From NCBI RefSeq assembly GCF_000428945.1, contig NZ_AUAX01000036.1, positions 1 through 64,000 of the forward strand: 64,000 nucleotides of DNA, given 5' to 3'. A program made the position numbers and the translations under genes. The notes below the pieces were generated by a model that ran no database searches, was not told the origin of the DNA, and was given only the letters and a program-made list of their open reading frames with translations. Shown in pieces: positions 44,241 through 52,697 of the stretch. Origin of the DNA: Hamadaea tsunoensis DSM 44101 (GTDB lineage: Bacteria; Actinomycetota; Actinomycetes; Mycobacteriales; Micromonosporaceae). The first letter of the stretch is position 1, and each line of letters opens with the position of its first letter.

Positions 44241-44789
44241 ATGTTCGAACTCCACACCGCCGAGGCCGCGCGGGCAGCCGATCCGGCATCGGCCGTCCGG
44301 GCCGGGCAGCCCCGCGGCGGCATCCTGGTCCGGGCCCGCGAAGCGGAGGTCCTCGACGGCGACCCGACGAGCGTGATCACACTGCTCGCCGAGACCGCCA
44401 CCACGGGCGGGGTCGTCACCGCGAACCGATCGCTGCTGCGCAAGGGCTCCACCGGTGCTCCGCCGCACTATCACGAGCGGTCCGACGAACTGTTCTACGT
44501 CCTCGGCGGTACGCTGCGCGTCCTGCTGGGCGACGAGGTCCTGACCCTGCGCACGGGAGACTTCCTGCTCGTACCGCCGTTCATGCCGCACGCGTTCGCG
44601 CCGGCCGTGGACGTGGACGCGGACGTGTTCTTCGCGTTCCTGCCGGGCTCGCCGCGGTTCGACTACTTCCGGATGCTCGACGACATCCACCGGGGGCACG
44701 CGACGCTCGACGACCTGAAGGGGACCGAGGGCTGGTTCGACAACCACTACGTCGAATCCCCCCTCTGGGCGGAGACGCTGGCGGACTGA
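44241..44789 (+). CDS. Cupin-domain protein
   Basis: 182 residues from the second of two adjacent ATGs (44238/44241), chosen for spacing to GGGGAG. The cupin motifs are present: metal-site GAPPHYHERSDELFYVLGGT (two His plus Glu) and the second motif GDFLLVPPFMPHAFAP with the fourth ligand His. Proteins like this are quercetin-dioxygenase-like or regulatory cupins; the N-terminal HTH is absent. Controlled with high probability by the divergent TetR. Substrate unknown. Confidence 0.9.
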   Translation: MFELHTAEAARAADPASAVRAGQPRGGILVRAREAEVLDGDPTSVITLLAETATTGGVVTANRSLLRKGSTGAPPHYHERSDELFYVLGGTLRVLLGDEVLTLRTGDFLLVPPFMPHAFAPAVDVDADVFFAFLPGSPRFDYFRMLDDIHRGHATLDDLKGTEGWFDNHYVESPLWAETLAD

Positions 44790-44877
44790 AGCCTCTCCGG
44801 CCGCACGCGGGGGATCCGTCGCGGCGGGCAAGATCGCTCGGTCGTACCGGGAGCCGCCTCGGTCGCTCGCCGACTGG

Positions 44878-45022
44878 TGATCGAGAACGGCTGGGATGTC
44901 ATTTCGCACTCCCGGCCTAGATCGATTGCGGCGGACGTGCAGCCTGGGCACGTTTTCCGCATCCGAGGCGCTTTCGCTCTTGGGCCTAGGCGGGTTTTTG
45001 CATCCCAGCCGCTGTGGATCAC
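44878..45022. repeat. GATCCACAGC-class element, copy D
   Basis: TGATCGAGAACGGCTGGGAT at the left pairs with CATCCCAGCCGCTGTGGATC at the right; a TCTAGGCC/GGCCTAGG symmetry in the centre. Confidence 0.8.
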
Positions 45023-45102
45023 GCGCGATTCGCGCCACCGCCGCCTGCCGCCCGCGATGAGGGAATGATCATCCGGCTCATGAGACGCGATCACTTACGC
45101 CG

Positions 45103-45248
45103 TGATCGTTTACGGGTGAGGTGTGATTTCCGGTCCCCACTGCATGATCATTTACGCGCCAGGTGTCACCAGTGGCCGTATATGCACCCCAGAACCGTAA
45201 ATGATCATGCGGTGTGGGCCGAAACGACACCTCACCCGTAAACGATCA
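45103..45248. repeat. 146-bp class I element, copy D
   Basis: Outer arms TGATCGTTTACGGGTGAGGT and ACCTCACCCGTAAACGATCA pair perfectly (20 bp); inner arms GCATGATCATTTACG and CGTAAATGATCATGC. Confidence 0.92.
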
Positions 45249-45377
45249 AGAAAACGGCGACCGTCGTCCAGCTGCCGGAAGATCTTTCCCGCATCGCGGA
45301 CGACCGGCGGCAGCGGAGCGGCTCGGGCGTGATCCACGGCAGCTGGGATGTAGAAACCCGTCACCTCCGCGGGATGG

Positions 45378-46118
45378 TCAGAGGAGGCGGGAGCGGGTCC
45401 AGCCGCGCGACATGCGCCAGGCCGCGAGCGCCCCGAACCCCGCCGCCAGCGCGAGCAGCACGCCGGCCGAGCGGAGCGTCGCGACCGGATCGCCGTCCAG
45501 TGCGGCGCGCAGGCCGTGCAGTGCCCAGTAGCCGGGCGATGCTGGGGCGACGCCGCGCAACCACCCCGGCAGTAGGGCGAGCGGGACCATTGCTCCACCG
45601 AGGACGGTGAAGAACATGCCGCCGAGGTCGGTCACCGCGCTCAGCTCGCCCTGGCTGCGTACCAGGGTGGCCAGGGCGGCGCCGGCGCAGAGCAGCGTCA
45701 CCGCCCAGCTCACCCCGGCGACCGCCAGGAGGTCCGGTCGCCGCACGTGCAGGTTCAACGCCAGGATCGCGTACGCGACGATCGCGGCCTGCTGCGCGAG
45801 GAGCACGGCGCCGAGCGGGACGGCCTTGCCCAGCAGGATCTGCGACGGTCGTGCGGGGGTGGCGCGGAGCCGGTCGAGGGTGTGCCAGGAGCGTTCGGTG
45901 AGGATGCCGCCACCGATGATCGACAGGCCGAGCATCGAGAAGAGGACGAGCAGGCCGGTGACGGCCTGCGGGGTGCCGTCGGGGCCGAGCGCGGCGGTGT
46001 AGAGCGGGCGCAGCGCTGTGATCAGGACGAGCGGCATGACGATCCGGCTGATCACCGGACCGGGCTCGGCCCGCAGGAGGGCGAAGTTGTGTCGCATGAG
46101 GACGGTCGAACGGTTCAT
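45378..46118 (-). CDS. ABC-2 type exporter permease
   Basis: 246 residues with six hydrophobic segments (about 20-40, 55-80, 100-125, 135-157, 168-190, 220-240) and a short cytosolic N-terminus (MNRSTVLMRHNFALLRAEPG). ABC-2 permease family of drug/antibiotic exporters (DrrB-like). Starts inside the ATPase stop codon (ATGA overlap). The 3' end abuts repeat island D. Confidence 0.9.
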   Translation of the reverse strand: MNRSTVLMRHNFALLRAEPGPVISRIVMPLVLITALRPLYTAALGPDGTPQAVTGLLVLFSMLGLSIIGGGILTERSWHTLDRLRATPARPSQILLGKAVPLGAVLLAQQAAIVAYAILALNLHVRRPDLLAVAGVSWAVTLLCAGAALATLVRSQGELSAVTDLGGMFFTVLGGAMVPLALLPGWLRGVAPASPGYWALHGLRAALDGDPVATLRSAGVLLALAAGFGALAAWRMSRGWTRSRLL

Positions 46119-46942
46119 CGGGTCACCGCCAGGCTGTGGTAGAGGTCGTCGAGGGTGGCCGGCCGGATGTCGACCGAGGCCGGGCGTACGCCGTCGGCCA
46201 GCAGCCGGGCCAGTTCCGCCGCCGGATCGGCCGCGGTCACGTGCTCGGTACGCCCGTCCGCGTGGGTCACGTCGAGGTGGCCGGGCAGGTCGGCGAGCAG
46301 TTCGTCCTGGCGGCCGCGGGCGATGACGCGACCGGCCGCGCAGAGGGCCAGGCTGGCTCCGAGATCGACGAGTTCCGGCAGGTAGTGCGTGGTGTAGCAG
46401 ACCGCCGTTCCGGTGCCGGCGACCTGTTTGATGAGGTCGAGCAGGGCCGCCCGGGTCTCCGGGTCGGCGCCCACGGTCGGCTCGTCGAGCAGGAGCAGCC
46501 GGGGCCGGTGCAGCAGCGCGGTCGCGGCCTGCGTACGCCGTCGCTGCCCGCCCGACAGCAGGCCGACGGGCCGGTCGAGCACCTCGGTCAGCCGCAGGGC
46601 GGTGGCCGTCTCGTCGATGGCCGTACGCAGCGCCCGCCCGCCGAGCCCGGCCAGGCCGCCGAAGAGCCGCAGGTTCTGCCGGACGCTCGCCGACAGGTAG
46701 AGCGCCTGCTCCTGCGGGCCGACCCCGGTCAGGTGCCGGGCCCGCTCCGGGGGCAGGCCGGCGATCGTGACCGTGCCCGCGTCGGCCCGGACGAGACCGG
46801 TGACGATCTCGACGAACGTCGTCTTGCCCGCGCCGTTGTGCCCGATCAGCCCGCAGATCTCGGCCGGCGCGATCGTGAGCGTGAAGCCGTCCAGGGCCGT
46901 GCGGTCGGCGTACCGCTTGACCAGGTCGTGTGCCTCCAGCAT
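46115..46942 (-). CDS. ABC exporter ATP-binding protein
   Basis: 275 residues. Walker A GHNGAGKT (34-41), signature LSGGQRRRTQAATALLHRPR, Walker B LLLLDEPTVGADPE, H-loop YTTHYLPE. A C-terminal roughly 70-residue extension is as in DrrA-like ATPases. SD GGAAGG before ATG 46942. With the permease it forms a two-component exporter, divergent from a TetR regulator whose operators cover the promoter. Confidence 0.93.
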   Translation of the reverse strand: MLEAHDLVKRYADRTALDGFTLTIAPAEICGLIGHNGAGKTTFVEIVTGLVRADAGTVTIAGLPPERARHLTGVGPQEQALYLSASVRQNLRLFGGLAGLGGRALRTAIDETATALRLTEVLDRPVGLLSGGQRRRTQAATALLHRPRLLLLDEPTVGADPETRAALLDLIKQVAGTGTAVCYTTHYLPELVDLGASLALCAAGRVIARGRQDELLADLPGHLDVTHADGRTEHVTAADPAAELARLLADGVRPASVDIRPATLDDLYHSLAVTR

Positions 46943-46960
46943 GGGTGCCTTCCTTTGTGA

Positions 46961-46988
46961 TCTACGCTGTATAGATCTACACTGTAGA
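46961..46988. promoter_or_regulatory. Tandem TetR operators in exporter/tetR promoter
   Basis: TCTACGCTGTATAGA (46961-46975) and TCTACACTGTAGA (46976-46988) are two copies of the same palindromic box, directly abutting. The second contains the -10 TACACT (46978-46983) of the tetR gene; a -35 TTTGTG lies at 46954. Confidence 0.8.
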
Positions 46989-46989
46989 G

Positions 46990-47634
46990 GTGACTTCGGC
47001 CGACCGCAAGACCGCCATCCTCGACGCCGCCCTCGCCCTCGCCGACGAGCGCGGATTGACCGCCGTCACCATGCGCGCGCTCGCCCAGCGGCTCGGCGTC
47101 ACGCCGATGGCCCTGTATCCGCACGTGGGGGACAAGGACGGCCTGCTCGACGGGCTCGTCGACCGGTTGCTCGCCGAACTGCTGCCGGCCGCGGCCACCG
47201 AAGGCCCGCCCGCGGAGCGGCTCAAGGCGCTCGGCCGGGCGTCCCGCGCGCTCGCGCAGCGCCACCCCAGCGCGTACGCACTGCTGCTCGCCCGGCCGTC
47301 GGTGACCCCGGACGCCGTCCGGGTGGTCGACGCGCTCTACGGCGCGCTCAGCGAACTCGGTGTCCCGGACGCCGAGGTGCCCCGCGTCGAGCGCCTGATC
47401 TCCACCTTCGTTCTCGGGTACGCGACATCCGAGGTCAACGGCCGATTCGCGGCCGGACGGGTGAACCCCCGCGCGCAACGGGCGCAGTTCGGCCCGGACG
47501 AGGTGCCCGCCCACCGGGCGCTGGCCGAGGTGCTGGACCGCGTACCGGACTGGGACGCGGAGTTCGAGGCGGACCTCGACGACCTGTTCGTGCTTCTCCA
47601 GGCGCGCTGGGGCGGTCAGCGGCCGCGTTCATAG
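46990..47634 (+). CDS. TetR-family repressor of the exporter
   Basis: 214 residues from GTG 46990, leaderless (TACACT 6 nt upstream). HTH: AILDAALALADERGLTAVTM and RALAQRLGVTPMALYPHVGD; the C-terminal TetR_C-like half (YALLLARPSVTPDAVRVVDA) is divergent, as usual. The tandem boxes at its own promoter and the divergent exporter genes make it the likely local repressor, relieved by the exported drug. Confidence 0.92.
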   Translation: MTSADRKTAILDAALALADERGLTAVTMRALAQRLGVTPMALYPHVGDKDGLLDGLVDRLLAELLPAAATEGPPAERLKALGRASRALAQRHPSAYALLLARPSVTPDAVRVVDALYGALSELGVPDAEVPRVERLISTFVLGYATSEVNGRFAAGRVNPRAQRAQFGPDEVPAHRALAEVLDRVPDWDAEFEADLDDLFVLLQARWGGQRPRS

Positions 47635-47739
47635 AACCGGCCGGCCCGCCGGAGGAAGATCGCAAGTGTCCGGCATGCTTCAGTCTAAATCTTGCAGTCT
47701 TCTATGGACTTTTGACTGGCATCCTCATAGGTTCATGGC

Positions 47740-47781
47740 AGAGCTGCCCCGGGCGTCGCGGTACCGCCCGGGGTCAGCTCT
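47740..47781. terminator. Strong hairpin between convergent genes
   Basis: AGAGCTGCCCCGGGCG (47740-47755) pairs with CGCCCGGGGTCAGCTCT (47765-47781), one bulged T. An AT-rich stretch (47680-47738) precedes it. Probably the bidirectional terminator for the tetR and Eis-like genes; a small RNA ending here cannot be excluded. Confidence 0.65.
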
Positions 47782-47823
47782 CTCCCGATCTCCGTGTTCG
47801 GAAATGGTGCTCGGAAAGAGCGC

Positions 47824-48999
47824 TCAGAAATAGTCGTGTAGTGCCGGTGCCGGGCCCGCGGTCGCGACGGCCAGCAGTTCCCCGGTCTTCGCGTCGGCAC
47901 CTTCGAGATGCCCGGCCCGCCGCAGGACCGCCGGGGTGGCCGCGCCCGCGTACCAGAGGGCGAGACCGCGCGACGTGATCCGGACCGTGCCGGTGCCGCC
48001 GGGCTCCAGCCGGCCCTCCCCACCGGACAGGATCAGCCGCTGCGGACCGGCGTGCCACGGGCAGACTTCGTCGGCGACGTCCAGGTCGACCTCACCCTCC
48101 ACAACGGACGGCCAGCCCCGGGCCTCGACCGCCCGGGCGGCGTCGACCAGCCGCAGCATCCACGGCTTGCGCTGATCCACCGACATGCTGGACGAGGCCA
48201 ACCCGAGGAACGCCGGATCGGGGCTGGTCAGCCGCAACACCGTCGTCGGCGCGACGCTCTGCCACCCGGCCAGCATCCCCATCAGCGCCCTGGTCGCCTC
48301 GGGCCGCTCCCCGATCACGTCGTACGCCTTCACCCGCGAACTGGTGTCGTAACCGGAGCTGCGGTCCCAGGTCGCGTACCCGATGACCTGATCTTGATCT
48401 TCGGCGACGGTGACTCCGTCGAAGCCGGTGAGAACGTCAGCGACGGCGAAGTCCGGGCCGGAGCGTTCCATCATGCCGGTGCTCGCGCGGGCGACGTCAC
48501 GGTAGAGGCGCTCGATCGCGGGCAGATCGGCCTCGGTCGCGGGCCGCAGGCGAGCGAGCGGGCCGCCGTCGCGGTTCGCGGCGAGCGCGGCGGTCGGGAT
48601 CGCGAGGTAGGTCAGCGCGCCGACCTCCTCCCAGCCCAGCGCTCGGTAAGGGAACGGCGTGGTCGGGAAGAGCGTGCTGATCGCCGCGCCGCGCTCGCGG
48701 GCACGCCGCAGCAGTTCCGTCAGCACCATCCGGGCCAGGCCCTTCGCCCGGACCTCCGGCGTCACGGCGACCCCGGCCACGGCGGCCGTGGGCACCACCC
48801 GCCCGCCGAACCACTGCCCGCGCTCCAGGTCGACGGCCTTCGCCACCAGCCGTGTGCCCTCGAAGACCCCGAATGTCGTACGCCCCGGGCGGTCCGGGAA
48901 CGACTCCGGAATCGGCCGGTCGTGGTAGCCGAAGGCGACACTCCCCAGGCGGTAAGCGTCGGCGGCATCCTCGGTGGTGAGCTCGCGTACCTCGAACAT
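47824..48999 (-). CDS. Eis-like GNAT N-acetyltransferase
   Basis: 391 residues, the three-part Eis architecture: N-terminal GNAT domain (acetyl-CoA loop VAVTPEVRAKGLARMVLTEL), a degenerate second GNAT region (about 135-285), and a C-terminal SCP2-like domain (about 290-391) ending in a free carboxy-terminal Phe (ALHDYF), the residue used as general base in Mycobacterium Eis. Eis proteins acetylate multiple amines, including aminoglycosides. ATG 48999 has TAGGCT 7 nt upstream. Monocistronic. Confidence 0.92.
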   Translation of the reverse strand: MFEVRELTTEDAADAYRLGSVAFGYHDRPIPESFPDRPGRTTFGVFEGTRLVAKAVDLERGQWFGGRVVPTAAVAGVAVTPEVRAKGLARMVLTELLRRARERGAAISTLFPTTPFPYRALGWEEVGALTYLAIPTAALAANRDGGPLARLRPATEADLPAIERLYRDVARASTGMMERSGPDFAVADVLTGFDGVTVAEDQDQVIGYATWDRSSGYDTSSRVKAYDVIGERPEATRALMGMLAGWQSVAPTTVLRLTSPDPAFLGLASSSMSVDQRKPWMLRLVDAARAVEARGWPSVVEGEVDLDVADEVCPWHAGPQRLILSGGEGRLEPGGTGTVRITSRGLALWYAGAATPAVLRRAGHLEGADAKTGELLAVATAGPAPALHDYF

Positions 49000-49006
49000 G
49001 TCTCGC

Positions 49007-49012
49007 AGCCTA
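49007..49012 (-). promoter_or_regulatory. -10 element of the Eis-like gene
   Basis: TAGGCT on the minus strand, 7 nt before ATG 48999. Confidence 0.5.
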
Positions 49013-49106
49013 CTTTCCGCCCAGGCCCACCACCCGCGTCGCATGATCGTCGGCCCCGTCTCGGGGCTCGGCAGCCGGCGGCTCGGGTCGGCCGCCCGGT
49101 TGCGGG

Positions 49107-49252
49107 TGATCGTTTACCGTCATGACGGCACCGCGATGGCGATCGCCTTGATCAAATACCGCCATTTCGGCAGGAGAGCGCTTCCCCGCCGGATAGACGG
49201 TATTTGATCACGAGGATCCGCCCTGGTCTGCCGTAATAGTGGTAAACGATCA
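49107..49252. repeat. 146-bp class II element, copy E
   Basis: Outer arms TGATCGTTTACC and GGTAAACGATCA; inner palindrome CCTTGATCAAATACCG (49146) to CGGTATTTGATCA. Exactly 146 bp. Confidence 0.9.
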
Positions 49253-49312
49253 CCCGCGACAGGGCGGCCGAGGGGGCGACTCGACGGCCGGCCCGATCGC
49301 GGCGGAGCGAAA

Positions 49313-49380
49313 GCTTGATCAAGCTCCCTGATGCTGTCGAAAACGGGCCGATTCAGCAGATCCACGGAACTTGATCAAGC
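49313..49380. repeat. 66-bp-class element, diverged copy E
   Basis: GCTTGATCAAGCTCCCTG pairs with CACGGAACTTGATCAAGC; 68 bp because of small indels. Confidence 0.7.
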
Positions 49381-49598
49381 AATGGAGATCCACTATTACG
49401 GATTCCGGGCACTTGATCACGAGGTGGCCGCCCGCGACGAACCGCGACCCGGCCCGACGAGCCGAGACCAGACGCGAACACCGTGGCCCCTCCGCCGCCG
49501 ACAACCCAGACCCCCACAAACCCGCAGCCCGCCCCATATCCCCGCGCCCCCGCGCCGCGCCCCCGCGCCCCGGGCTCCGCCCCGCGCCCTGCCCCTGA

Positions 49599-49666
49599 CG
49601 ATCTTGCGCGAATGCCTCAAAATCTGACCGGAATGCCCGAATAGCCCGAACATTCGCGCAAGATCG
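49599..49666. repeat. 68-bp palindrome, copy E
   Basis: CGATCTTGCGCGAATG and CATTCGCGCAAGATCG arms, 68 bp, with a diverged centre (CTCAAAATCTGACCGG). Confidence 0.88.
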
Positions 49667-49704
49667 CGGAGGAAGGGGAAGGAAGGAGGGGGGAGGGGGA
49701 GGGG

Positions 49705-52470
49705 TTACGGGGACCAGGGGGCGGCGATGTGCCAGGTGACGTCGGCGGGGTAGCTGGTCGCCGAGTCGTAGGGCGGGTTCGGGCCGCCCTCGGCCGCGAT
49801 CCAGACCTCCGACGCGTAGTGCCGGATCGCCCGCGTCGCGATGTTGTAGGAGGTCAGGGTCACGTCCGCCCCGGTGTAGCGGCCGGGCTGGGCGCAGAAG
49901 GTGGCGTCCTGCGCGAACGTCGTGGTGCCGTCGGAGGCGTCGATGCGCAGGCGGAACTGCGAATGACGTAGGTACTGCCCGGGGAAGTTGCGCGACTCCA
50001 AGGAGTAGCAGGACGAGTCGGCGAGGCCCGCACGGACGATCCAGGTGGCGTCGGCCTTGAGGGTCGCGTCGCTGGCGGCGGTGACGACCTCGGTGTAGCC
50101 CAGGCTGCCGGAGTGGCGGACGTAGCGGGTCGTGCAGCAGGGCGTCACCGCCTGCAGCGAGACCGCCGATCCGGTGGAGAGCGTCGCCGCGCTGCGCCAC
50201 CAGGGCGAGGCGACCTGCCACGTGGTGTCGGCCGCCCAGGAGGTGGCGGAGTCGAAGGTGTTCGTCCCGCCGTTCGCGGCGATGTAGACCTCGCTGTTGT
50301 AGTGGCGGATGAAGCGCCCGGGGAAGTTCTTCGACTCGAACGAGACGCCCAGCGCCGTGTGCCCGGTACGCGCACAGAACGTGGCGTCGTTGGCGAAGAG
50401 GGACGTGCCGTCGTTGGTCGCCCGCTGCAGCCGGTAATTGGAGTGCCGCAGGTACTGCCCGGGATAGTCCCGCGACTCGAAGGAGTAGCACGCCGAGTCG
50501 GCGAGGCCGGCGCGCAGCCAGAACGTGCTGTCCTGCTTGGTCGCCGTGTCGCTTGTGGACGATACGGGAACCGTGACGCCGAGCGGGTTCTGCCGGAGAT
50601 ACCGGTCGGTGCAGCAGGACGTGGTGGCGCCGAGCGAGATGAGCGTGTTCGGCCGAAGCCCCCCGGCCGCGGCCTGTACGCCGAGGTTCGCCGCGCGTAC
50701 CTGGGCGGCGTCCATCTTCAGGACCTGGCGGTCGTAGGTGTAGAAGCCGTTGCGCTCATTCTCGACGTCGGTGGGTTCGGTGTAGATGGACGCCGACAGG
50801 CCCCGCGAGAAGACGAGTCCCTGCAATGTGTCGGTGACTTCGGCATACCGCTTGGTGAGGGTGGCGGAGTCCGGTTCCATCTCGTAGCCGAATCCGGCGC
50901 CCGGCTGCCATTCGTGCCCGGCGACGATGAGGCCGAGCCCGCCGAACTCGCCCAGCTGCGCGACCCGGGTGGCCGTGGGCAGCTGGGTCTGGCCTGGGCC
51001 GACGTAGATGTGGTCGTCGATCGTGTCGCCGTTGCCGCCGTCGCTGCCGCAGCAGTTCGAGCCGGAGTTGTTGTCCACCAGACGGGTCGGGTCCCAGCTC
51101 TTCACCAGATCGGCGATCCGGGCGGAGTCGTACTCGCCCCAGCCCTCGTTGAAGGGCTGCCATTGCACGATCGAGGTGATTCCGCGGAGCTGGTCGACCA
51201 TCCGGTGCAGCTCGCTCTCGAAATTCGTCCGGTCCGCAGTGGACGGATTCACCCCGGTACGCATCGCCGGCATGTCCTGCCACACGAGCAGGCCCAGCTT
51301 GTCCGCCCAGTAGTACCAGCGGGCCGGTTCGACCTTGATGTGCTTGCGTACGGTGTTGAAACCGAGGGCCTTCTGCTGTTGCAGGTCGAACGCGAGCGCG
51401 GTGTCCGTCGGGGCGGTGTAGATGCCGTCCGGCCAGTAGCCCTGGTCGAGCGTACCGATCTGGAAGACGAACCTGCCGTTGAGCACCGGTCGCAGGAAGC
51501 CGTTGACCACCGCCTTGGCGATCGAACGCATGCCGAAGTAGCCGCCGACGACGTCGCCGCCGCCGGTCCCGGTCAACGTGACCCGCAGGTCGTAGAGGAA
51601 CGGGTCGTCGGGACTCCACAGCCGCGCGTTCGGCACCGGTACGCGGATGTGCGTACCCGGTGTGCCGGTGGCGCTGCCGACGACGGCGCCGTTGCTCAGC
51701 ACCTCGGCGAGGACGCCCTGCGCCGACCCGCTGACCTGCGGGACGAGGTCGAGCTGACCGGCGACGACGTCCGGGGTGGTGTCGAGCCGGGTGACGTGGG
51801 CGGCCGGCGTCGGTTCCAGCCAGACGCTCTGCCAGATGCCGGAGGACGCGGTGTAGAAGATCCCGCTCGGATTGAGCCGCTGCTTGCCGAGCGGTATGCC
51901 GGCGGCGTCCACAGGGGAGTAGACCCCGACGATGATCTCGTTGGTCCCGCCGTTCAGCGCGCCGGTGACGTCGAGGCTGAACGAGTCGTAGCCGCCGGTG
52001 TGGCCGCCGACGGAGACGCCGTTCACCCAGACCGCGGCCTGCCAGGTCACCGCGCCGAAGTTCAGCTGGACGCGACGCCCCGACCATCCACTCGGGACGG
52101 TGAACGTACGCCGGTACCACATGTAGTTCTCGTGGCGCATGATCCCGGAGAGGGCCGATTCGACCGGGTACGGGACGAGGATCGTCTCGCCGAGCGTCTG
52201 GCCGGTGGGCGGGCTGCTGATCGAGGTGGCATGGGCGAACTGCCACTGTCCGTTGAGGCTCTGCCAGTCGGGCCGGGTGAGCTGCGGTCGCGGGTACTCG
52301 GGCAGCGGGTTCGTGGTGGACACCTGGCTGGTCCAGGGCGTGGACAGCGGCGGCGTCTTCGGCACGTACGCCGCGCGGGCGGCCGATCCTCCGATCAGGA
52401 CGGTTGATACTGCCGTGACCAGGGAAATCACTGCGGCGGTGAGTCGACTTCGGTTGCGTACCAGTCTCAT
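49705..52470 (-). CDS. Secreted GH2 glycosidase with two CBM42-like (AbfB) domains
   Basis: 921 residues from ATG 52470 (SD AGGAG, 7 nt). Signal peptide 1-33 (AVSTVLIGGSAARAA). The glycoside hydrolase family 2 core covers about 60-600: sugar-binding jellyroll, Ig-like domain, TIM barrel with acid/base Glu442 in QPFNEGWGEYD and candidate nucleophile Glu508 in QLGEFGGLG. The C-terminal 310 residues form two repeats (about 610-765 and 770-921), each with SFESRDYPGQYLRHSNYRL-type or SLESRNFPGQYLRHSQFRL-type units, as in AbfB/CBM42 arabinofuranose-binding domains. GH2 includes galactofuranosidases and arabinofuranosidases, so a furanosidic substrate fits. Divergent from the ABC import operon. Confidence 0.9.
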   Translation of the reverse strand: MRLVRNRSRLTAAVISLVTAVSTVLIGGSAARAAYVPKTPPLSTPWTSQVSTTNPLPEYPRPQLTRPDWQSLNGQWQFAHATSISSPPTGQTLGETILVPYPVESALSGIMRHENYMWYRRTFTVPSGWSGRRVQLNFGAVTWQAAVWVNGVSVGGHTGGYDSFSLDVTGALNGGTNEIIVGVYSPVDAAGIPLGKQRLNPSGIFYTASSGIWQSVWLEPTPAAHVTRLDTTPDVVAGQLDLVPQVSGSAQGVLAEVLSNGAVVGSATGTPGTHIRVPVPNARLWSPDDPFLYDLRVTLTGTGGGDVVGGYFGMRSIAKAVVNGFLRPVLNGRFVFQIGTLDQGYWPDGIYTAPTDTALAFDLQQQKALGFNTVRKHIKVEPARWYYWADKLGLLVWQDMPAMRTGVNPSTADRTNFESELHRMVDQLRGITSIVQWQPFNEGWGEYDSARIADLVKSWDPTRLVDNNSGSNCCGSDGGNGDTIDDHIYVGPGQTQLPTATRVAQLGEFGGLGLIVAGHEWQPGAGFGYEMEPDSATLTKRYAEVTDTLQGLVFSRGLSASIYTEPTDVENERNGFYTYDRQVLKMDAAQVRAANLGVQAAAGGLRPNTLISLGATTSCCTDRYLRQNPLGVTVPVSSTSDTATKQDSTFWLRAGLADSACYSFESRDYPGQYLRHSNYRLQRATNDGTSLFANDATFCARTGHTALGVSFESKNFPGRFIRHYNSEVYIAANGGTNTFDSATSWAADTTWQVASPWWRSAATLSTGSAVSLQAVTPCCTTRYVRHSGSLGYTEVVTAASDATLKADATWIVRAGLADSSCYSLESRNFPGQYLRHSQFRLRIDASDGTTTFAQDATFCAQPGRYTGADVTLTSYNIATRAIRHYASEVWIAAEGGPNPPYDSATSYPADVTWHIAAPWSP

Positions 52471-52558
52471 CGGGCTGCTCCTGAGAGGTGGGAGACGGAT
52501 GTCCGGAGGCTTCATAACGTCGCGGTCACGAAATCTTGTCGACATGTGAACCGGGCTG

Positions 52559-52570
52559 TATAACGTTATA
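52559..52570. promoter_or_regulatory. LacI-type operator in the divergent sugar promoter
   Basis: Perfect 12-bp palindrome TATAACGTTATA in the 227-bp gap between the GH2 gene and the import operon; a half-site CATAACGTCG lies at 52513. TAACGTTA is the core expected for LacI-family regulators with this HTH type. It probably coordinates both directions. Confidence 0.75.
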
Positions 52571-52697
52571 GAGCTTGCGCCGAGCTCCCCGCAATACCTG
52601 TATCAATTTCCAGGGCTCGATGTCCTACCGGATGTCGGAGAGCCCCGGACGTCTGCTTTCGTATCGCTCCCATCCTTTGCGCCAGAGGAGATTCGAA

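Larger units (their letters stand above)
44790..45377. repeat. Repeat island D, no gene
   Basis: 588 bp between the convergent cupin and ABC permease genes. Contains a GATCCACAGC-class element (44878-45022), a 146-bp class I element (45103-45248) and a truncated GATCCACGGC arm (45329-45353) immediately before the permease stop codon. No credible ORF. Confidence 0.85.
49013..49704. repeat. Repeat island E, no gene
   Basis: About 690 bp between the Eis-like promoter and the 3' end of the GH2 gene. Contains a 146-bp class II element (49107), a diverged 66-bp-class element (49313), a low-complexity CCCCGCGCC stretch, and the 68-bp palindrome (49599) about 40 bp past the GH2 stop. Confidence 0.85.
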